This document shows positions 50,042-58,456 of a stretch of 64,000 nucleotides of DNA, one piece after another. The DNA comes from Candidatus Parcubacteria bacterium. Its GTDB lineage: Bacteria; Patescibacteriota; Saccharimonadia; Saccharimonadales; Saccharimonadaceae. The stretch is taken from the NCBI GenBank assembly GCA_023432445.1, contig JAEYUP010000001.1, positions 124,001 to 188,000 on the forward strand, in the 5' to 3' direction. Position 1 is the first letter of the stretch. Each line of letters starts with the position of its first letter. Under the pieces are notes generated by a model that saw nothing but the letters and a program-made list of their open reading frames with translations, was not told the DNA's origin and searched no databases. A program made the translations under genes and the position numbers.

Positions 50042-51262
50042 CTGGTCGATGTCGTCGGTAGAGTGCAGTACGATTTTGACCGCCTCTTCCAGAAATATTC
50101 CGCCTTGCGAGCCCTTAAATAGCACCACTGCTCCAGGTTCCATAACTTTATTAACGAAAGCACCGGCCTCTAGAGGGCTGCGGAAACAAACGACATCACA
50201 GCCGTTGGCGCGGGCCGCGGGCGCCAGGAAGCGTTCGGCTGTCTCACCGACAATGACGACATGGGCTAGCTCCGACGGTGTACATAGCTCACCGAGGGCC
50301 TTGTGCTCGGCCTCAGTTTCGGCACCAAGCTCATTCATAGAGCCAAATACGGCAATGCGCTGTGGCGCAGCGTACTGATACAGCGTCCGAAGTGCCGACG
50401 TAGCCGCTAGCGGACTGGAGTTGTAGGTGTCGTCAATAATCGTGGCGCCCTTTAGGCCACGCAGCACATTCATGCGACCAGGCACGGCTCGTATCTTGGC
50501 CAGGCCTCGAGCAATCTCATCGCCAGACAGGCCAAGCTTAAAGCCAACCGCTCCAGCTGCCACCGCCGCCCTGATGCTATGCTCGCCAGCTAGCTGCAAA
50601 GTCGCCTCTACGCCATCTTCGTATTCTGGCGCCATAAAAGTGCCGCTAAAGCCATCGTTAGCCGCCACATCGGCAGTCTCAAAACGATATTCGGCCATCC
50701 CGCTAGTTCCGTAGGTGTTAATATTCGGGTTTTTAATCAAATTTGCATATTCGCCGTCAATGTCATCACGGTTAATCAACGCCGAAGCGCTGTAGTTAAC
50801 CACGGACAGCTCCTCGCGCGCCACCACATCGAGCGTACCGAAAAACTCCATATGCTCGGCCGAAACAGCCGTCACAACCGCTATATCTGGCTTGATATAC
50901 TTGCCAAAACGTGCGATCTGTCCGACCCGGTCCGTCCCCAGCTCCTGTACTATAACATCGACATCGGTCGGCTCTTTTATACGCTGGCGCATCGCTTTAT
51001 ACACCGCCCGCCAAGCTCCGAGGCTCTTGATATTGTCAGGATAAGCCACACCCAGCATCGCCACCGGTGCGCTCAGCTCGGAGTTGTAGTTACCCTCGTG
51101 TAGTCGTACCCTCAACTTTTCCGATAGCACCGTGCCGATAGCCATCTTAGTACTAGTCTTACCAACACTTCCCGTCACTACCACCAGCTTAACCTCAGGG
51201 TGACGCGCAAAATACCGCTTCACATACCCCTCAAGCCGCCGTCGAATAATAGCCTTAAACAT
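49979..51262 (-). CDS. murF: Mur ligase, MurF-like (UDP-MurNAc-tripeptide D-Ala-D-Ala ligase)
   Basis: 427 residues. ATP-binding VVVTGSVGKTSTK at about 27-39, the central-domain QELGTDRVGQIARF and VVTAVSAEHMEFFG, INRDD, and the C-terminal GRMNVLRGLKGATIIDDTYNSSP with Mur ligase fold. DDTYNSSP is the MurF-type substrate motif. The UDP-binding N-terminal domain of about 80-100 residues found in MurF is missing: the P-loop begins at residue 27 after a short basic segment. So it may use a different acceptor or be a MurF-like ligase of another step. Starts 7 bases after TGGTATAAT. Confidence 0.85.
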   Translation of the reverse strand: MFKAIIRRRLEGYVKRYFARHPEVKLVVVTGSVGKTSTKMAIGTVLSEKLRVRLHEGNYNSELSAPVAMLGVAYPDNIKSLGAWRAVYKAMRQRIKEPTDVDVIVQELGTDRVGQIARFGKYIKPDIAVVTAVSAEHMEFFGTLDVVAREELSVVNYSASALINRDDIDGEYANLIKNPNINTYGTSGMAEYRFETADVAANDGFSGTFMAPEYEDGVEATLQLAGEHSIRAAVAAGAVGFKLGLSGDEIARGLAKIRAVPGRMNVLRGLKGATIIDDTYNSSPLAATSALRTLYQYAAPQRIAVFGSMNELGAETEAEHKALGELCTPSELAHVVIVGETAERFLAPAARANGCDVVCFRSPLEAGAFVNKVMEPGAVVLFKGSQGGIFLEEAVKIVLHSTDDIDQLVRQSPEWMAKKQAFFDSLS

Positions 51263-51269
51263 TAGGGGT

Positions 51270-51278
51270 ATTATACCA
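51270..51278 (-). promoter_or_regulatory. Extended -10 promoter of murF (leaderless start)
   Basis: TGGTATAAT on the minus strand, perfect extended -10, ending 7 bases before the ATG at 51262. Confidence 0.75.
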
Positions 51279-51299
51279 CGGAACTACGGCTAGACGGCA

Positions 51300-54170
51300 C
51301 TAGTGATCGATGTGCAGCTCTTCGTTCATTAGGGTACCTTGTCCGTCAGAAACCCCTGCGATAGTCCGGCTTATTCTATCCATCAAGTCCCTGTCGGCAC
51401 TAGCCGACAGCGTTGCATCATTCTTGATCTGATTCTGAACATTACTAAGAGCAGTAAGGGCCTCTTGATCGCCAGCTTTAGCGAGCGCATCAAGAAATTC
51501 TTCTCGAGCAGCAGTGTGTAGACCAAGAAATGATTTGGCCGTAAACTCTTTGCTCTTGGCGTGGTCAACATGCGCCTGAGTGGGGTCGAATGTCCCGTTG
51601 CCCATTGACACCAATGAACTGCCGCCGTATGGAATATTTGCATCACCCATCTTGGCGGTCGATCCAACAATCTCCTGGCGCAGTGCTTGCATGTCATTAT
51701 CATCACCTTGCAGACCAGATGTCCCGGTCAGCCTCGCCATTTCCATTCTACTTTGCATACCTCCACGAGCCTCAATAGCCCGAACTGCGGCAATTTTTTC
51801 GGTAAGACTTGCACTAGAGTCGGATAAGCGGCCCAGGAGCTCCTTAGGAGGAACGTTCTTATACGTGTCTAGCTTTATAATGTTCGAAATGTCCTCTTCA
51901 CGAATCTTATCAAGTGCTCCGACCGCACTAGCCCTTAGGTCGGTAGGGGCCTTGGTGTTATTTGCGAAATATTCAGCCTCTGCAAGCGCAGCACCGGCAG
52001 CCAAATCCTTGCTCTTTTGCGCACGCCTAGCCCTTCCTCCGGCTAGATACTTTCCAGCACCGCCGAACCTACCCGAAAAGGCAGCCCCCCTAGTCGCACT
52101 GCCTATATCGGCCCTGGTCCGTTTCACACCACTCTGTATCTGGCTCCTCAGCGGGTTATATTTTGACAGCTGTTGCGCAAATTTTCCTACCATAGGAACA
52201 GCATTCAAAGAACCCTTCAGCATAGGCAAAGTCGCAAATAGCGGTATGGTTGCAACGCCTACCCCCAGAAGAATGGTTAAGATCTGATCGGACAGCCCCC
52301 TACCGGCATCAGACGCAGCCCCTTGGATTATTATCTCTGAAGCCATCTGCGACACCCCGAATAGCACCGCCACCATAGGGAATATTATAAGTATGGCGAT
52401 AAACATTTTCTGCCATTTTTCATACCAACTCTTAGTGTTAGGCAACACCATAGCTAGAAACGCCAGTGGTGCTGCAACGATGAGAACCACCACTAGCGCC
52501 ATACGAGCCGCTAGTATCATGAAGGTTATCGCTACCGCCAGAACAGCCGCCAAAAGTATCATGACCAGTAGCCCGATTCCAGCAAAATAACCAAAGCCGA
52601 CCAAAACACCGACTCCGACGGCTATTCCTACCACCGTACCCGAACCGGCCAACAACATCGCGACAACCTCGCTGATGCCGCCTTCCCTCTCGCCTCCAGC
52701 CCAGAAACTAGTGGCACCGCCTTCTGGGTAAAGTGCTGCTGTACTAAATAGATCCTTGAGTGACGCCCCCAGTATGTTGCTTATATCGACCGCTATCTGC
52801 GTCACAAAGAACGACACATTTATGAGAATGGCAGCAATTACCAGGCGCGGAAGTAACTTTTTGATACCATAATTACTCAGGCCAAGACTAGTAAGTTGTG
52901 AAAAGATAATGAGCAGAAACACTATAACCAAGCCAGCATTCGCAAAGTTACGCATGACCGTCCACCCACGATACGTACCGCTATCTACCGATATAAGGCT
53001 GGTATCAACCGACAAAAAACCGCTGACGGCGCTGTACATACCGTCAGTTATACTACCGATGAAAGATATCACCGGACAGACTATCCAACCCACCCCTTCG
53101 ATGGCGCAGGAGGTAGTTAGCTCGTCGGAGTCATCACTTGTGCCAGCCGGGTCCTCCCAGATTCCGTTTGCAAAGTCAAGCTTTAAATCATCTATGTACG
53201 CTTTAGAATATTCCGCCATTTTAGTCTCGGCGTTTTTACAAGTTTTCGAACCATCACCACCATACTGAAAATTATCTCTCGCCGAAGTCAAATACACAGT
53301 GACCTCTTCTCCCTCTGCATCGACCGATTGATACATGTACCGCCTGCTATCAACAGTAGCGTCGTATGATTCTTTCGACACGGGTGAAACCCCGCAGCTT
53401 GATAGCAATTCATTTAGCCAGACCTGGTGACGAACACCGTCGGACACATTGTCCCAATCTATACCAACCAGATCCTTCATTGCGTCCTTAGTTCTGTCTC
53501 TCCAGTCATCAGCCGCTCCCCTGGCATCGCTTGCTATTCCGCTCCAGTTATCAAAGGGTAGTTTATAGTCTGAATCCTTGGTCTCAGTACATGTCCCATT
53601 TTTCGGCTTGTATGCCCTATCACCTCCCCAGCATATAAATTCCTTTGCTTCGAGGCCAAAAAAACTAAACATTGAAGTCCAGATGGTGTTGTCACCATCC
53701 AAACCATTGCATCCATAGACAGGAGCCGCGTCGTTGGTGCCCCTAATAGTTGACCACAGCCTGTCACTAGCTGCATCCCCGAACTTAAGAGTCCACGGCC
53801 CCATCCCGCCAAGAAGTAATAAATTCGTTTTATCATCCCAAAAGCCACTGTCTTTTGCACCCGAAACAATTGCGGCATTGAATATACGTATCGTGTCGAT
53901 GTCATTTCCAAGAAAGGCGGCTCTATCCACAAAAAGTTTACCTGCGCCGGACTCGGAAACCTTTGTTTGTTTATTCCCCTCTGCATAGCACTGTTGCAGA
54001 ATGCGGACATACTCATACGCAGTAGCCTTACCCACGACATTCATATCGTCATAAATCTTAGCACTTACGCTAGAGCTCTGCGTACCAGCAAATAAGAACG
54101 CCAAGAACACACCCAATAGACCGATAAACCAGGCTTTATGCTTAAACTTAAATGATATAGCGCGCATCAT
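51300..54170 (-). CDS. VirB6/TrbL-like type IV secretion membrane channel protein
   Basis: 956 residues. Signal-like helix at about 12-36; a large extracytoplasmic region to about 370 with at least eight cysteines (CYAEG, YGCNG, FICWG, GTCTE, SSCG, KTCKN, TSCAI, VCPV) likely disulphide-bonded; a membrane block at about 405-655 with seven to eight helices and the motif ISNILGASLKDLF; and a 300-residue cytoplasmic, helical, charged tail. This layout matches VirB6/TrbL proteins of type IV secretion. No VirB4, VirD4 or other channel gene lies in the window, so it is either an orphan or works with a system encoded elsewhere. Start at ATG 54170 or the ATG right after it. Confidence 0.75.
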   Translation of the reverse strand: MMRAISFKFKHKAWFIGLLGVFLAFLFAGTQSSSVSAKIYDDMNVVGKATAYEYVRILQQCYAEGNKQTKVSESGAGKLFVDRAAFLGNDIDTIRIFNAAIVSGAKDSGFWDDKTNLLLLGGMGPWTLKFGDAASDRLWSTIRGTNDAAPVYGCNGLDGDNTIWTSMFSFFGLEAKEFICWGGDRAYKPKNGTCTETKDSDYKLPFDNWSGIASDARGAADDWRDRTKDAMKDLVGIDWDNVSDGVRHQVWLNELLSSCGVSPVSKESYDATVDSRRYMYQSVDAEGEEVTVYLTSARDNFQYGGDGSKTCKNAETKMAEYSKAYIDDLKLDFANGIWEDPAGTSDDSDELTTSCAIEGVGWIVCPVISFIGSITDGMYSAVSGFLSVDTSLISVDSGTYRGWTVMRNFANAGLVIVFLLIIFSQLTSLGLSNYGIKKLLPRLVIAAILINVSFFVTQIAVDISNILGASLKDLFSTAALYPEGGATSFWAGGEREGGISEVVAMLLAGSGTVVGIAVGVGVLVGFGYFAGIGLLVMILLAAVLAVAITFMILAARMALVVVLIVAAPLAFLAMVLPNTKSWYEKWQKMFIAILIIFPMVAVLFGVSQMASEIIIQGAASDAGRGLSDQILTILLGVGVATIPLFATLPMLKGSLNAVPMVGKFAQQLSKYNPLRSQIQSGVKRTRADIGSATRGAAFSGRFGGAGKYLAGGRARRAQKSKDLAAGAALAEAEYFANNTKAPTDLRASAVGALDKIREEDISNIIKLDTYKNVPPKELLGRLSDSSASLTEKIAAVRAIEARGGMQSRMEMARLTGTSGLQGDDNDMQALRQEIVGSTAKMGDANIPYGGSSLVSMGNGTFDPTQAHVDHAKSKEFTAKSFLGLHTAAREEFLDALAKAGDQEALTALSNVQNQIKNDATLSASADRDLMDRISRTIAGVSDGQGTLMNEELHIDH

Positions 54171-54176
54171 ACAATT

Positions 54177-54214
54177 AAATATTCCTCTTACATTTAACCA
54201 TAAGAGGAATATTT
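54177..54214 (-). terminator. Perfect 14-bp hairpin between two membrane protein genes
   Basis: 54177-54190 is an exact inverted copy of 54201-54214, loop of ten. On the minus strand the stem ends in an AT-rich stretch, so it probably terminates the upstream gene (54237-55124) and separates it from the VirB6-like gene. Confidence 0.7.
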
Positions 54215-54236
54215 TAGAAATAGAGGCTTTGATTGA

Positions 54237-55124
54237 TTATAGGTAATCGATAACTTCGTGTTTTGATACCTTCTCAACACCGTCTTCTATGACGGTGGTG
54301 AGTCTAATAGTAGCGTCTTTGCCATCTGCGCTCTGCAAATCGCTTAGTTTAGATATCTCACCTATATTGTCTTTATGCACATACGTGATGTCTATTATTC
54401 GACCCCCCTCAGTCGAGTCTCCAATTCTCTTGAAGGCAACTAGTTCATTTGTTGATTTATATTTAACACTATCTCTATAGGTGCCAATGTAGAGCTTGGA
54501 GTTGTTATAGGTTTCGTTTATTATCTTATCGTCAAAATCGGCAGGAAACGAAACGCCATCATCCCAGCCCTCAACATATAATGCGTCATAAAATAACTTA
54601 CTTGATTTTTTGGCCTCTTCGTAGAGATAGGCGTCACGTTCCGCAGCACCTCCGTCCACGTCTAGCCAAGCGCTGACCACTGTCTCGTTACTCGTGTAAG
54701 TATAAGACAGAGAATACATTTCAATGAACTTTTCTGCGTATTCAGCGTCAGGCAAGCCCATCTCTATCTCAATATCTGAAGAGGATAGCTCTCGCCACTC
54801 AGGAAAGATTTTTTCGCTACCATTGCTACTATCAGGGTCTTCGGGCGACGGGCTCACCGTCTCAATTGGAGCTTCGGTTGTTGCGGTCACAGTTGGTGAC
54901 TCGGTCACTCCACTAGCAGGCTTGCAGGCTACAATTCCAGTAGCGATCAAGACACCAAGGGTCCCAGCAGTCGCCTTGCCCTGCCAAGTATCGAGAAAAC
55001 TTTCTTTGGCTCGTACAGCGGCCGTAGGAACAATACTTTCGCTTGTTTCAACTGGTAGCTTCGGTTGAGTATCCATAGTTACGTTACTTTCTCCTTTATC
55101 AACTTCTTCGTCGTTGGGATTCAT
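54237..55124 (-). CDS. Membrane-anchored extracytoplasmic protein, possible lipoprotein, unknown
   Basis: 295 residues. A 45-residue hydrophilic N-terminus precedes one hydrophobic helix (about 52-70) ending in GIVACKPASG, which looks like a lipobox but sits far from the N-terminus. Then a Thr/Pro/Ser/Glu linker (about 72-105) and an extracytoplasmic domain of about 185 residues rich in Tyr and Asp with no recognised fold. If the ATG is correct the Cys may just end a membrane anchor; a later start would give a true lipoprotein, but none is obvious. Confidence 0.65.
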   Translation of the reverse strand: MNPNDEEVDKGESNVTMDTQPKLPVETSESIVPTAAVRAKESFLDTWQGKATAGTLGVLIATGIVACKPASGVTESPTVTATTEAPIETVSPSPEDPDSSNGSEKIFPEWRELSSSDIEIEMGLPDAEYAEKFIEMYSLSYTYTSNETVVSAWLDVDGGAAERDAYLYEEAKKSSKLFYDALYVEGWDDGVSFPADFDDKIINETYNNSKLYIGTYRDSVKYKSTNELVAFKRIGDSTEGGRIIDITYVHKDNIGEISKLSDLQSADGKDATIRLTTVIEDGVEKVSKHEVIDYL

Positions 55125-55141
55125 AATCGTTATACTTTCTT

Positions 55142-55147
55142 ATTATA
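55142..55147 (-). promoter_or_regulatory. -10 box upstream of the membrane-anchored protein gene
   Basis: TATAAT on the minus strand, 17 bases before the ATG at 55124; a second TATAAC lies 4 bases before it. Confidence 0.45.
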
Positions 55148-55244
55148 CCTTATTTTTGTTTAAAATGCAATGCCCTTGGTGCACTCTGGCGTCACAGACT
55201 ATCTTGCTTATAGTTTTAGCACGTTTCGCGGGCTGGGGCAAGGT

Positions 55245-55523
55245 TTATGAGCCCCGCGCCTGTATGACGAGCCTTCCCGGTAGCGACACATAGCTGTCGC
55301 CTAGGCTCAATATCACCTCCTCTATATGATCTATATTATCCTGCGTGACTAAGAGCCTCGGGGAAAGAAACTGGCCCGTGTCGTAACCGGCATCACAAGT
55401 ATATAGCTTTTCATATTGTGAAGAAGTCGAAGCTATAAGCTGGGGGCCGAAGCGGTCGCGGCTCGATATAAAGACCAGCCCGACGTATGGCATGGTTTCG
55501 CAGAGTGGTATAAAGAAATCCAA
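55245..55523 (-). CDS. Possible small protein, unknown
   Basis: 92 residues from a TTG, or 82 from the ATG at 55493 (MPYVGLVFISSRDRFG). Mixed alpha/beta-looking composition (LLVTQDNIDHIEEVILSLGDSYVSLPGRLVIQ) suggests a real folded protein, but there is no ribosome binding site, a strong terminator lies just upstream, and the stop sits in a GC-rich hairpin (55218-55262). No family recognised. Confidence 0.38.
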   Translation of the reverse strand: MDFFIPLCETMPYVGLVFISSRDRFGPQLIASTSSQYEKLYTCDAGYDTGQFLSPRLLVTQDNIDHIEEVILSLGDSYVSLPGRLVIQARGS

Positions 55524-55650
55524 AAATAAACAAAAAACCGCCCCGTAAAGAGGCGATGTTTTGTGCTGTTACGCGCCCACCCGGGGCGCTCTTTTGTGAG
55601 GGCATGTTTGTTTTCGTCCGCGCTTGGAGTTGCCCCATGCGCATCAGCAT
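55411..55650 (-). CDS. Possible leaderless small ORF crossing an attenuator-like hairpin
   Basis: 79 codons from ATG 55650, which follows TGCGATAAT by 6 bases exactly like other leaderless genes here. The frame (MLMRMGQLQARTKTNM...) continues through a terminator hairpin at 55532-55557, so its 5' part may be a short leader peptide and its 3' part not expressed. Overlaps the preceding candidate in another frame. Confidence 0.25.
   Translation of the reverse strand: MLMRMGQLQARTKTNMPSQKSAPGGRVTAQNIASLRGGFLFIFGFLYTTLRNHAIRRAGLYIEPRPLRPPAYSFDFFTI
55532..55557 (-). terminator. Terminator downstream of the lemA-htpX-ligA operon and the small ORF
   Basis: Minus strand CGCCTC-TTTAC-GGGGCG (one G-U pair) followed by TTTTTT. 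Confidence 0.75.
55573..55597 (+). terminator. Weak plus-strand terminator-like hairpin
   Basis: GCGCCC (55573-55578) pairs with GGGCGC (55584-55589), then TCTTTT. No plus-strand gene ends here, so its role is unclear. Confidence 0.3.
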
Positions 55651-55656
55651 GATTTT

Positions 55657-55665
55657 ATTATCGCA
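55657..55665 (-). promoter_or_regulatory. Extended -10 box before the small ORF at 55650
   Basis: TGCGATAAT on the minus strand, 6 bases (AAAATC) before ATG; transcript to the terminator would be about 120 bases. Confidence 0.4.
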
Positions 55666-55752
55666 GATGGCGGTAAAAACGCAAGCGAAATAAAACTGGC
55701 CGGGGAAGGCTCCGGTACGAAACCAGAACCTCCCCCAGCCGAAAACGTCGCT

Positions 55753-56010
55753 CTAATCTGTACTGCGAGGCGGGCGGTCCCGATTCAAAAGCGCAAGAAG
55801 GCGCTTACGGTCCGCTGGCGTTGAACCACTACCGTTAAGTAAGGTGACCCTGGTCATGGACTCTGGGTGAAACAAAGACCACGAGGTGGAACAACCCATA
55901 ACGACGGCTGCCACAACCAGCACGGGCAGAGCTAGCGCCGTAAGCCAAGTTATGCCCGACGCGTAGCCAAACAAAATGAGTAATAATGCAATAGACAAAA
56001 GCCACAACAT
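55753..56010 (-). CDS. Small two-helix membrane protein, unknown
   Basis: 85 residues from the ATG at 56010 (MLWLLSIALLL), chosen because AGAGGAAG lies about 9 bases upstream; a GTG at 56040 would add ten residues. Two membrane helices (about 1-20 and 24-42), then a basic cytoplasmic or external tail (PADRKRLLALLNRDRPPRS). No family recognised. Last gene of the lemA-to-PGPGW gene run. Confidence 0.5.
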   Translation of the reverse strand: MLWLLSIALLLILFGYASGITWLTALALPVLVVAAVVMGCSTSWSLFHPESMTRVTLLNGSGSTPADRKRLLALLNRDRPPRSTD

Positions 56011-56067
56011 CACACCACTTCCTCTACTATCTAGGTACAAACACGACAGTTCCCGGTTACTATACGT

Positions 56068-56430
56068 CTAGATGAATGGTGAGTCAAGCCAATCCCACCC
56101 GAGATTAAGCCAATCATTAACAAGCCCGTAACCGTTCAACAGCCAGATAGTAGTAAGTACTACCAGACAGGTCGCCGCCCACACCAGTACTTGCACGATA
56201 CGCTTTTGACGCTTTAGCCAAATCTCCCAGGCGTGATAAAATCCACGAGCCTTGTCGAGCACCCGCCGCGCCCAGTCAAACTCGGTCGCCAAAATAGCCA
56301 GCCCACCGAAAACCACCAGCCAACCAGGGCCGGGGTAGGGCACCAAAATCAGCCCTGATATAACAACTACGGCTCCGGCGATGGCGATGATTGTTCGTTT
56401 ACTGTGCAAAACAACCTTATCCACGGCCAT
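56068..56430 (-). CDS. PGPGW-motif transmembrane protein
   Basis: 120 residues: first helix ending in VPYPGPGWLVVFGGLAILATEF (the PGPGW signature, about 31-52, written here in part), a positively charged amphipathic stretch (RRVLDKARGFYHAWEIWLKRQKR), and a last helix (about 78-98). Matches the PGPGW/TIGR02611 family of small membrane proteins, function unknown. Start overlaps the ligA stop by 14 bases. Confidence 0.82.
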   Translation of the reverse strand: MAVDKVVLHSKRTIIAIAGAVVVISGLILVPYPGPGWLVVFGGLAILATEFDWARRVLDKARGFYHAWEIWLKRQKRIVQVLVWAATCLVVLTTIWLLNGYGLVNDWLNLGWDWLDSPFI

Positions 56431-58456
56431 CCTCCCCTAGTAGCGCCAAGAAGGCCGCCTCATCTATAATTTCGGTACCGAACTTGCCAGCCTTCTCCAA
56501 CTTGCTCGCACCGACACTTCCGCCAGCTACGAGGTAGGTCGTGCCCTTGCCGACACTCGACTGGAAAGTACCGCCAAGTGACCTGACTCGCTCGGCCGCT
56601 TCGTCCCGCGACATCGACTCCAGTGAACCAGTCACCACAAAAGACAGGCCTGTTAAAACGCCGTCGTGCTTCTGGTAGACCGGCTTAACACCTACCTCTT
56701 GAAACTTACGGAGCAGTGTCTGGTTATCTTCGTCGGCAAACCAAGCTACTATAGACTCCGCCACAACCTTGCCGATGCCATCGACTTGTTCCAACTCGTC
56801 GAGCGATGCTGCAGCCAACGCCTCCAAAGAGCCAAAATGCCCCGCCAAATCTATGGCTGTCTGAGACCCGACGTGGCGAATCCCCAGGCCAAGGATAAAG
56901 CGCTCCAACTTTGGCCGCTTGCTAGCCTGGATGGCATCAACCAGCTTACGAGCCGAAATATCCGCAAAACGCTCCAGTCCTAGCAAGTCCTGAACGGTGA
57001 GGCGATAGATGTCCGCCACATCTTTGACAAGCCCGGCATCGACTAGCGCTACGACGTTCTTCTCCCCCAGTGTGTCAATATCGAGAGCCGCCCGACTGGC
57101 ATAGTACTCGATCGACCGCTTCAAGATAAGGTCGCTTGACGAACCTTTAACTCGGTAGACGACATCTTCGCCCTGTCGCTCGAACTCTAGTTCAGGATAC
57201 TGCTCGGCCAGGGCCTTTTCATAATTAAATCGGTCCGCCCCGGCAGGTCGCAACTCCTTAACAACACTTTCTACCTGTGGGATGATGTCTCCGGCCTTAA
57301 ATATAACGACCGTATCACCGATCCGTATATCTTTGCGAGCAATCTCGTCAGCATTATGCAGGCTAGCGTGCTTGACGGTCGTCCCAGCTACCTGGACAGG
57401 GTCAAACACCGCCACTGGCGTCGCCGCACCGGTTCGACCGATACTGATGACAATATCGCGCACCACCGTCACCGCCTGCTCGGCCGCATACTTGTAAGCC
57501 ACCGCCCCCCTTGGCTGCTTACCTACAATACCCAGCTCAGCAAACTGCACCCTATCATTAACTTTTATCACCAAGCCATCGGTGTTAAACGCCAGCTGGT
57601 GTCTTGCCTTGTCCCAATGCTCCACAAAGTTCATCACCTCTTCGAGCGATGTAAAGACCTCGGCCTCCTTGTTGCGCCTTAGACCCAAGGCATGAAGCGC
57701 CTCGTAAGCAAAGCTGTTGGTCGGCACTTCAGCCGCCTCTTGGCGCAATATGTCATAAGCCACAAAAGTCAGCGGTCGCTCCGCTACCAGTTTCGGGTCA
57801 AGCTGGCGAATAGTGCCGGCCGCCAAATTACGTGGGTTCGCGAATGTCGGCTTACCCTCAGCCTCTTGTCTAGCGTTCAAGGCTGCAAAGTCCTTCTTTA
57901 ACATCACTATCTCGCCCCTGATCTCAGTCCGACCAAGCAAGAAATTCTCAAAACCCTGGGCCTCGCGCAGTCTAAGAGGTACACTGGCGATCGTCCGCAC
58001 GTTGGCTGTAACGTCTTCGCCAACAAAACTGTCACCACGGGTCACCGCCTGAACGAACAGGCCGTCTTGGTAGATAAGCGCGCAGGCCAAACCGTCCATC
58101 TTAATGTCGGCAAAAAATTGATGCTTCCTGCCAGGCAACAGCTTATCCATCCGCACCACCCAAGCGCGCACTTCGTCGGCGCTAAAGACATCATTTAAGC
58201 TCAGCATTCGGCTGCTGTGCTCCACCTTCTGAAAGCCGCCCAGTAGCTCACCGCCTACCCGTTGAGTCGGGCTGTCGGGAGTAATCAACTCTGGGTGAGA
58301 AGCCTCGATCGACTTAAGTTCAGCCATTAAACCATCGTAGACGGCGTCGCTAACACTTGGCGAGTCTAAAACATGGTACTGGTAACCATACGTAGCCAGT
58401 AGCTCGCGGAGTTCTTTGGCCCGCCCAGCTAGGCTATTTGTGCTTGGCGTCTTCAT
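56417..58456 (-). CDS. ligA: NAD-dependent DNA ligase without the zinc finger
   Basis: 679 residues from ATG 58456. NMN-binding Ia domain at the N-terminus (YGYQYHVLDSPSVSDAVYDGL), adenylation Lys in DIKMDGLACALI (about 119), NRRNLAAG-like ANPRNLAAGTIRQLD, OB fold, helix-hairpin-helix repeats (GIRHVGSQTAIDLA, LEQVDGIGKVVAESI) and a C-terminal BRCT (LTGLSFVVTGSL, about 595 on). Where LigA normally has a C4 zinc finger after the OB fold, this protein reads EFERQGEDVVYRVKGSSSD with no cysteine. Seals nicks in replication and repair. Start overlaps the upstream gene by 23 bases. Confidence 0.96.
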   Translation of the reverse strand: MKTPSTNSLAGRAKELRELLATYGYQYHVLDSPSVSDAVYDGLMAELKSIEASHPELITPDSPTQRVGGELLGGFQKVEHSSRMLSLNDVFSADEVRAWVVRMDKLLPGRKHQFFADIKMDGLACALIYQDGLFVQAVTRGDSFVGEDVTANVRTIASVPLRLREAQGFENFLLGRTEIRGEIVMLKKDFAALNARQEAEGKPTFANPRNLAAGTIRQLDPKLVAERPLTFVAYDILRQEAAEVPTNSFAYEALHALGLRRNKEAEVFTSLEEVMNFVEHWDKARHQLAFNTDGLVIKVNDRVQFAELGIVGKQPRGAVAYKYAAEQAVTVVRDIVISIGRTGAATPVAVFDPVQVAGTTVKHASLHNADEIARKDIRIGDTVVIFKAGDIIPQVESVVKELRPAGADRFNYEKALAEQYPELEFERQGEDVVYRVKGSSSDLILKRSIEYYASRAALDIDTLGEKNVVALVDAGLVKDVADIYRLTVQDLLGLERFADISARKLVDAIQASKRPKLERFILGLGIRHVGSQTAIDLAGHFGSLEALAAASLDELEQVDGIGKVVAESIVAWFADEDNQTLLRKFQEVGVKPVYQKHDGVLTGLSFVVTGSLESMSRDEAAERVRSLGGTFQSSVGKGTTYLVAGGSVGASKLEKAGKFGTEIIDEAAFLALLGEDGRG

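Noticed and set aside
55523..55560. Slippery T-run (TTTTTTG) as a programmed frameshift joining the two small frames
   Set aside because: The second frame is in +1, not -1, relative to the first, and the T-run is better explained as the terminator tail.
55624..55824. Plus-strand 66-codon frame near 55.7 kb
   Set aside because: No ribosome binding site or promoter, overlaps a membrane protein gene, and has no recognisable protein features.
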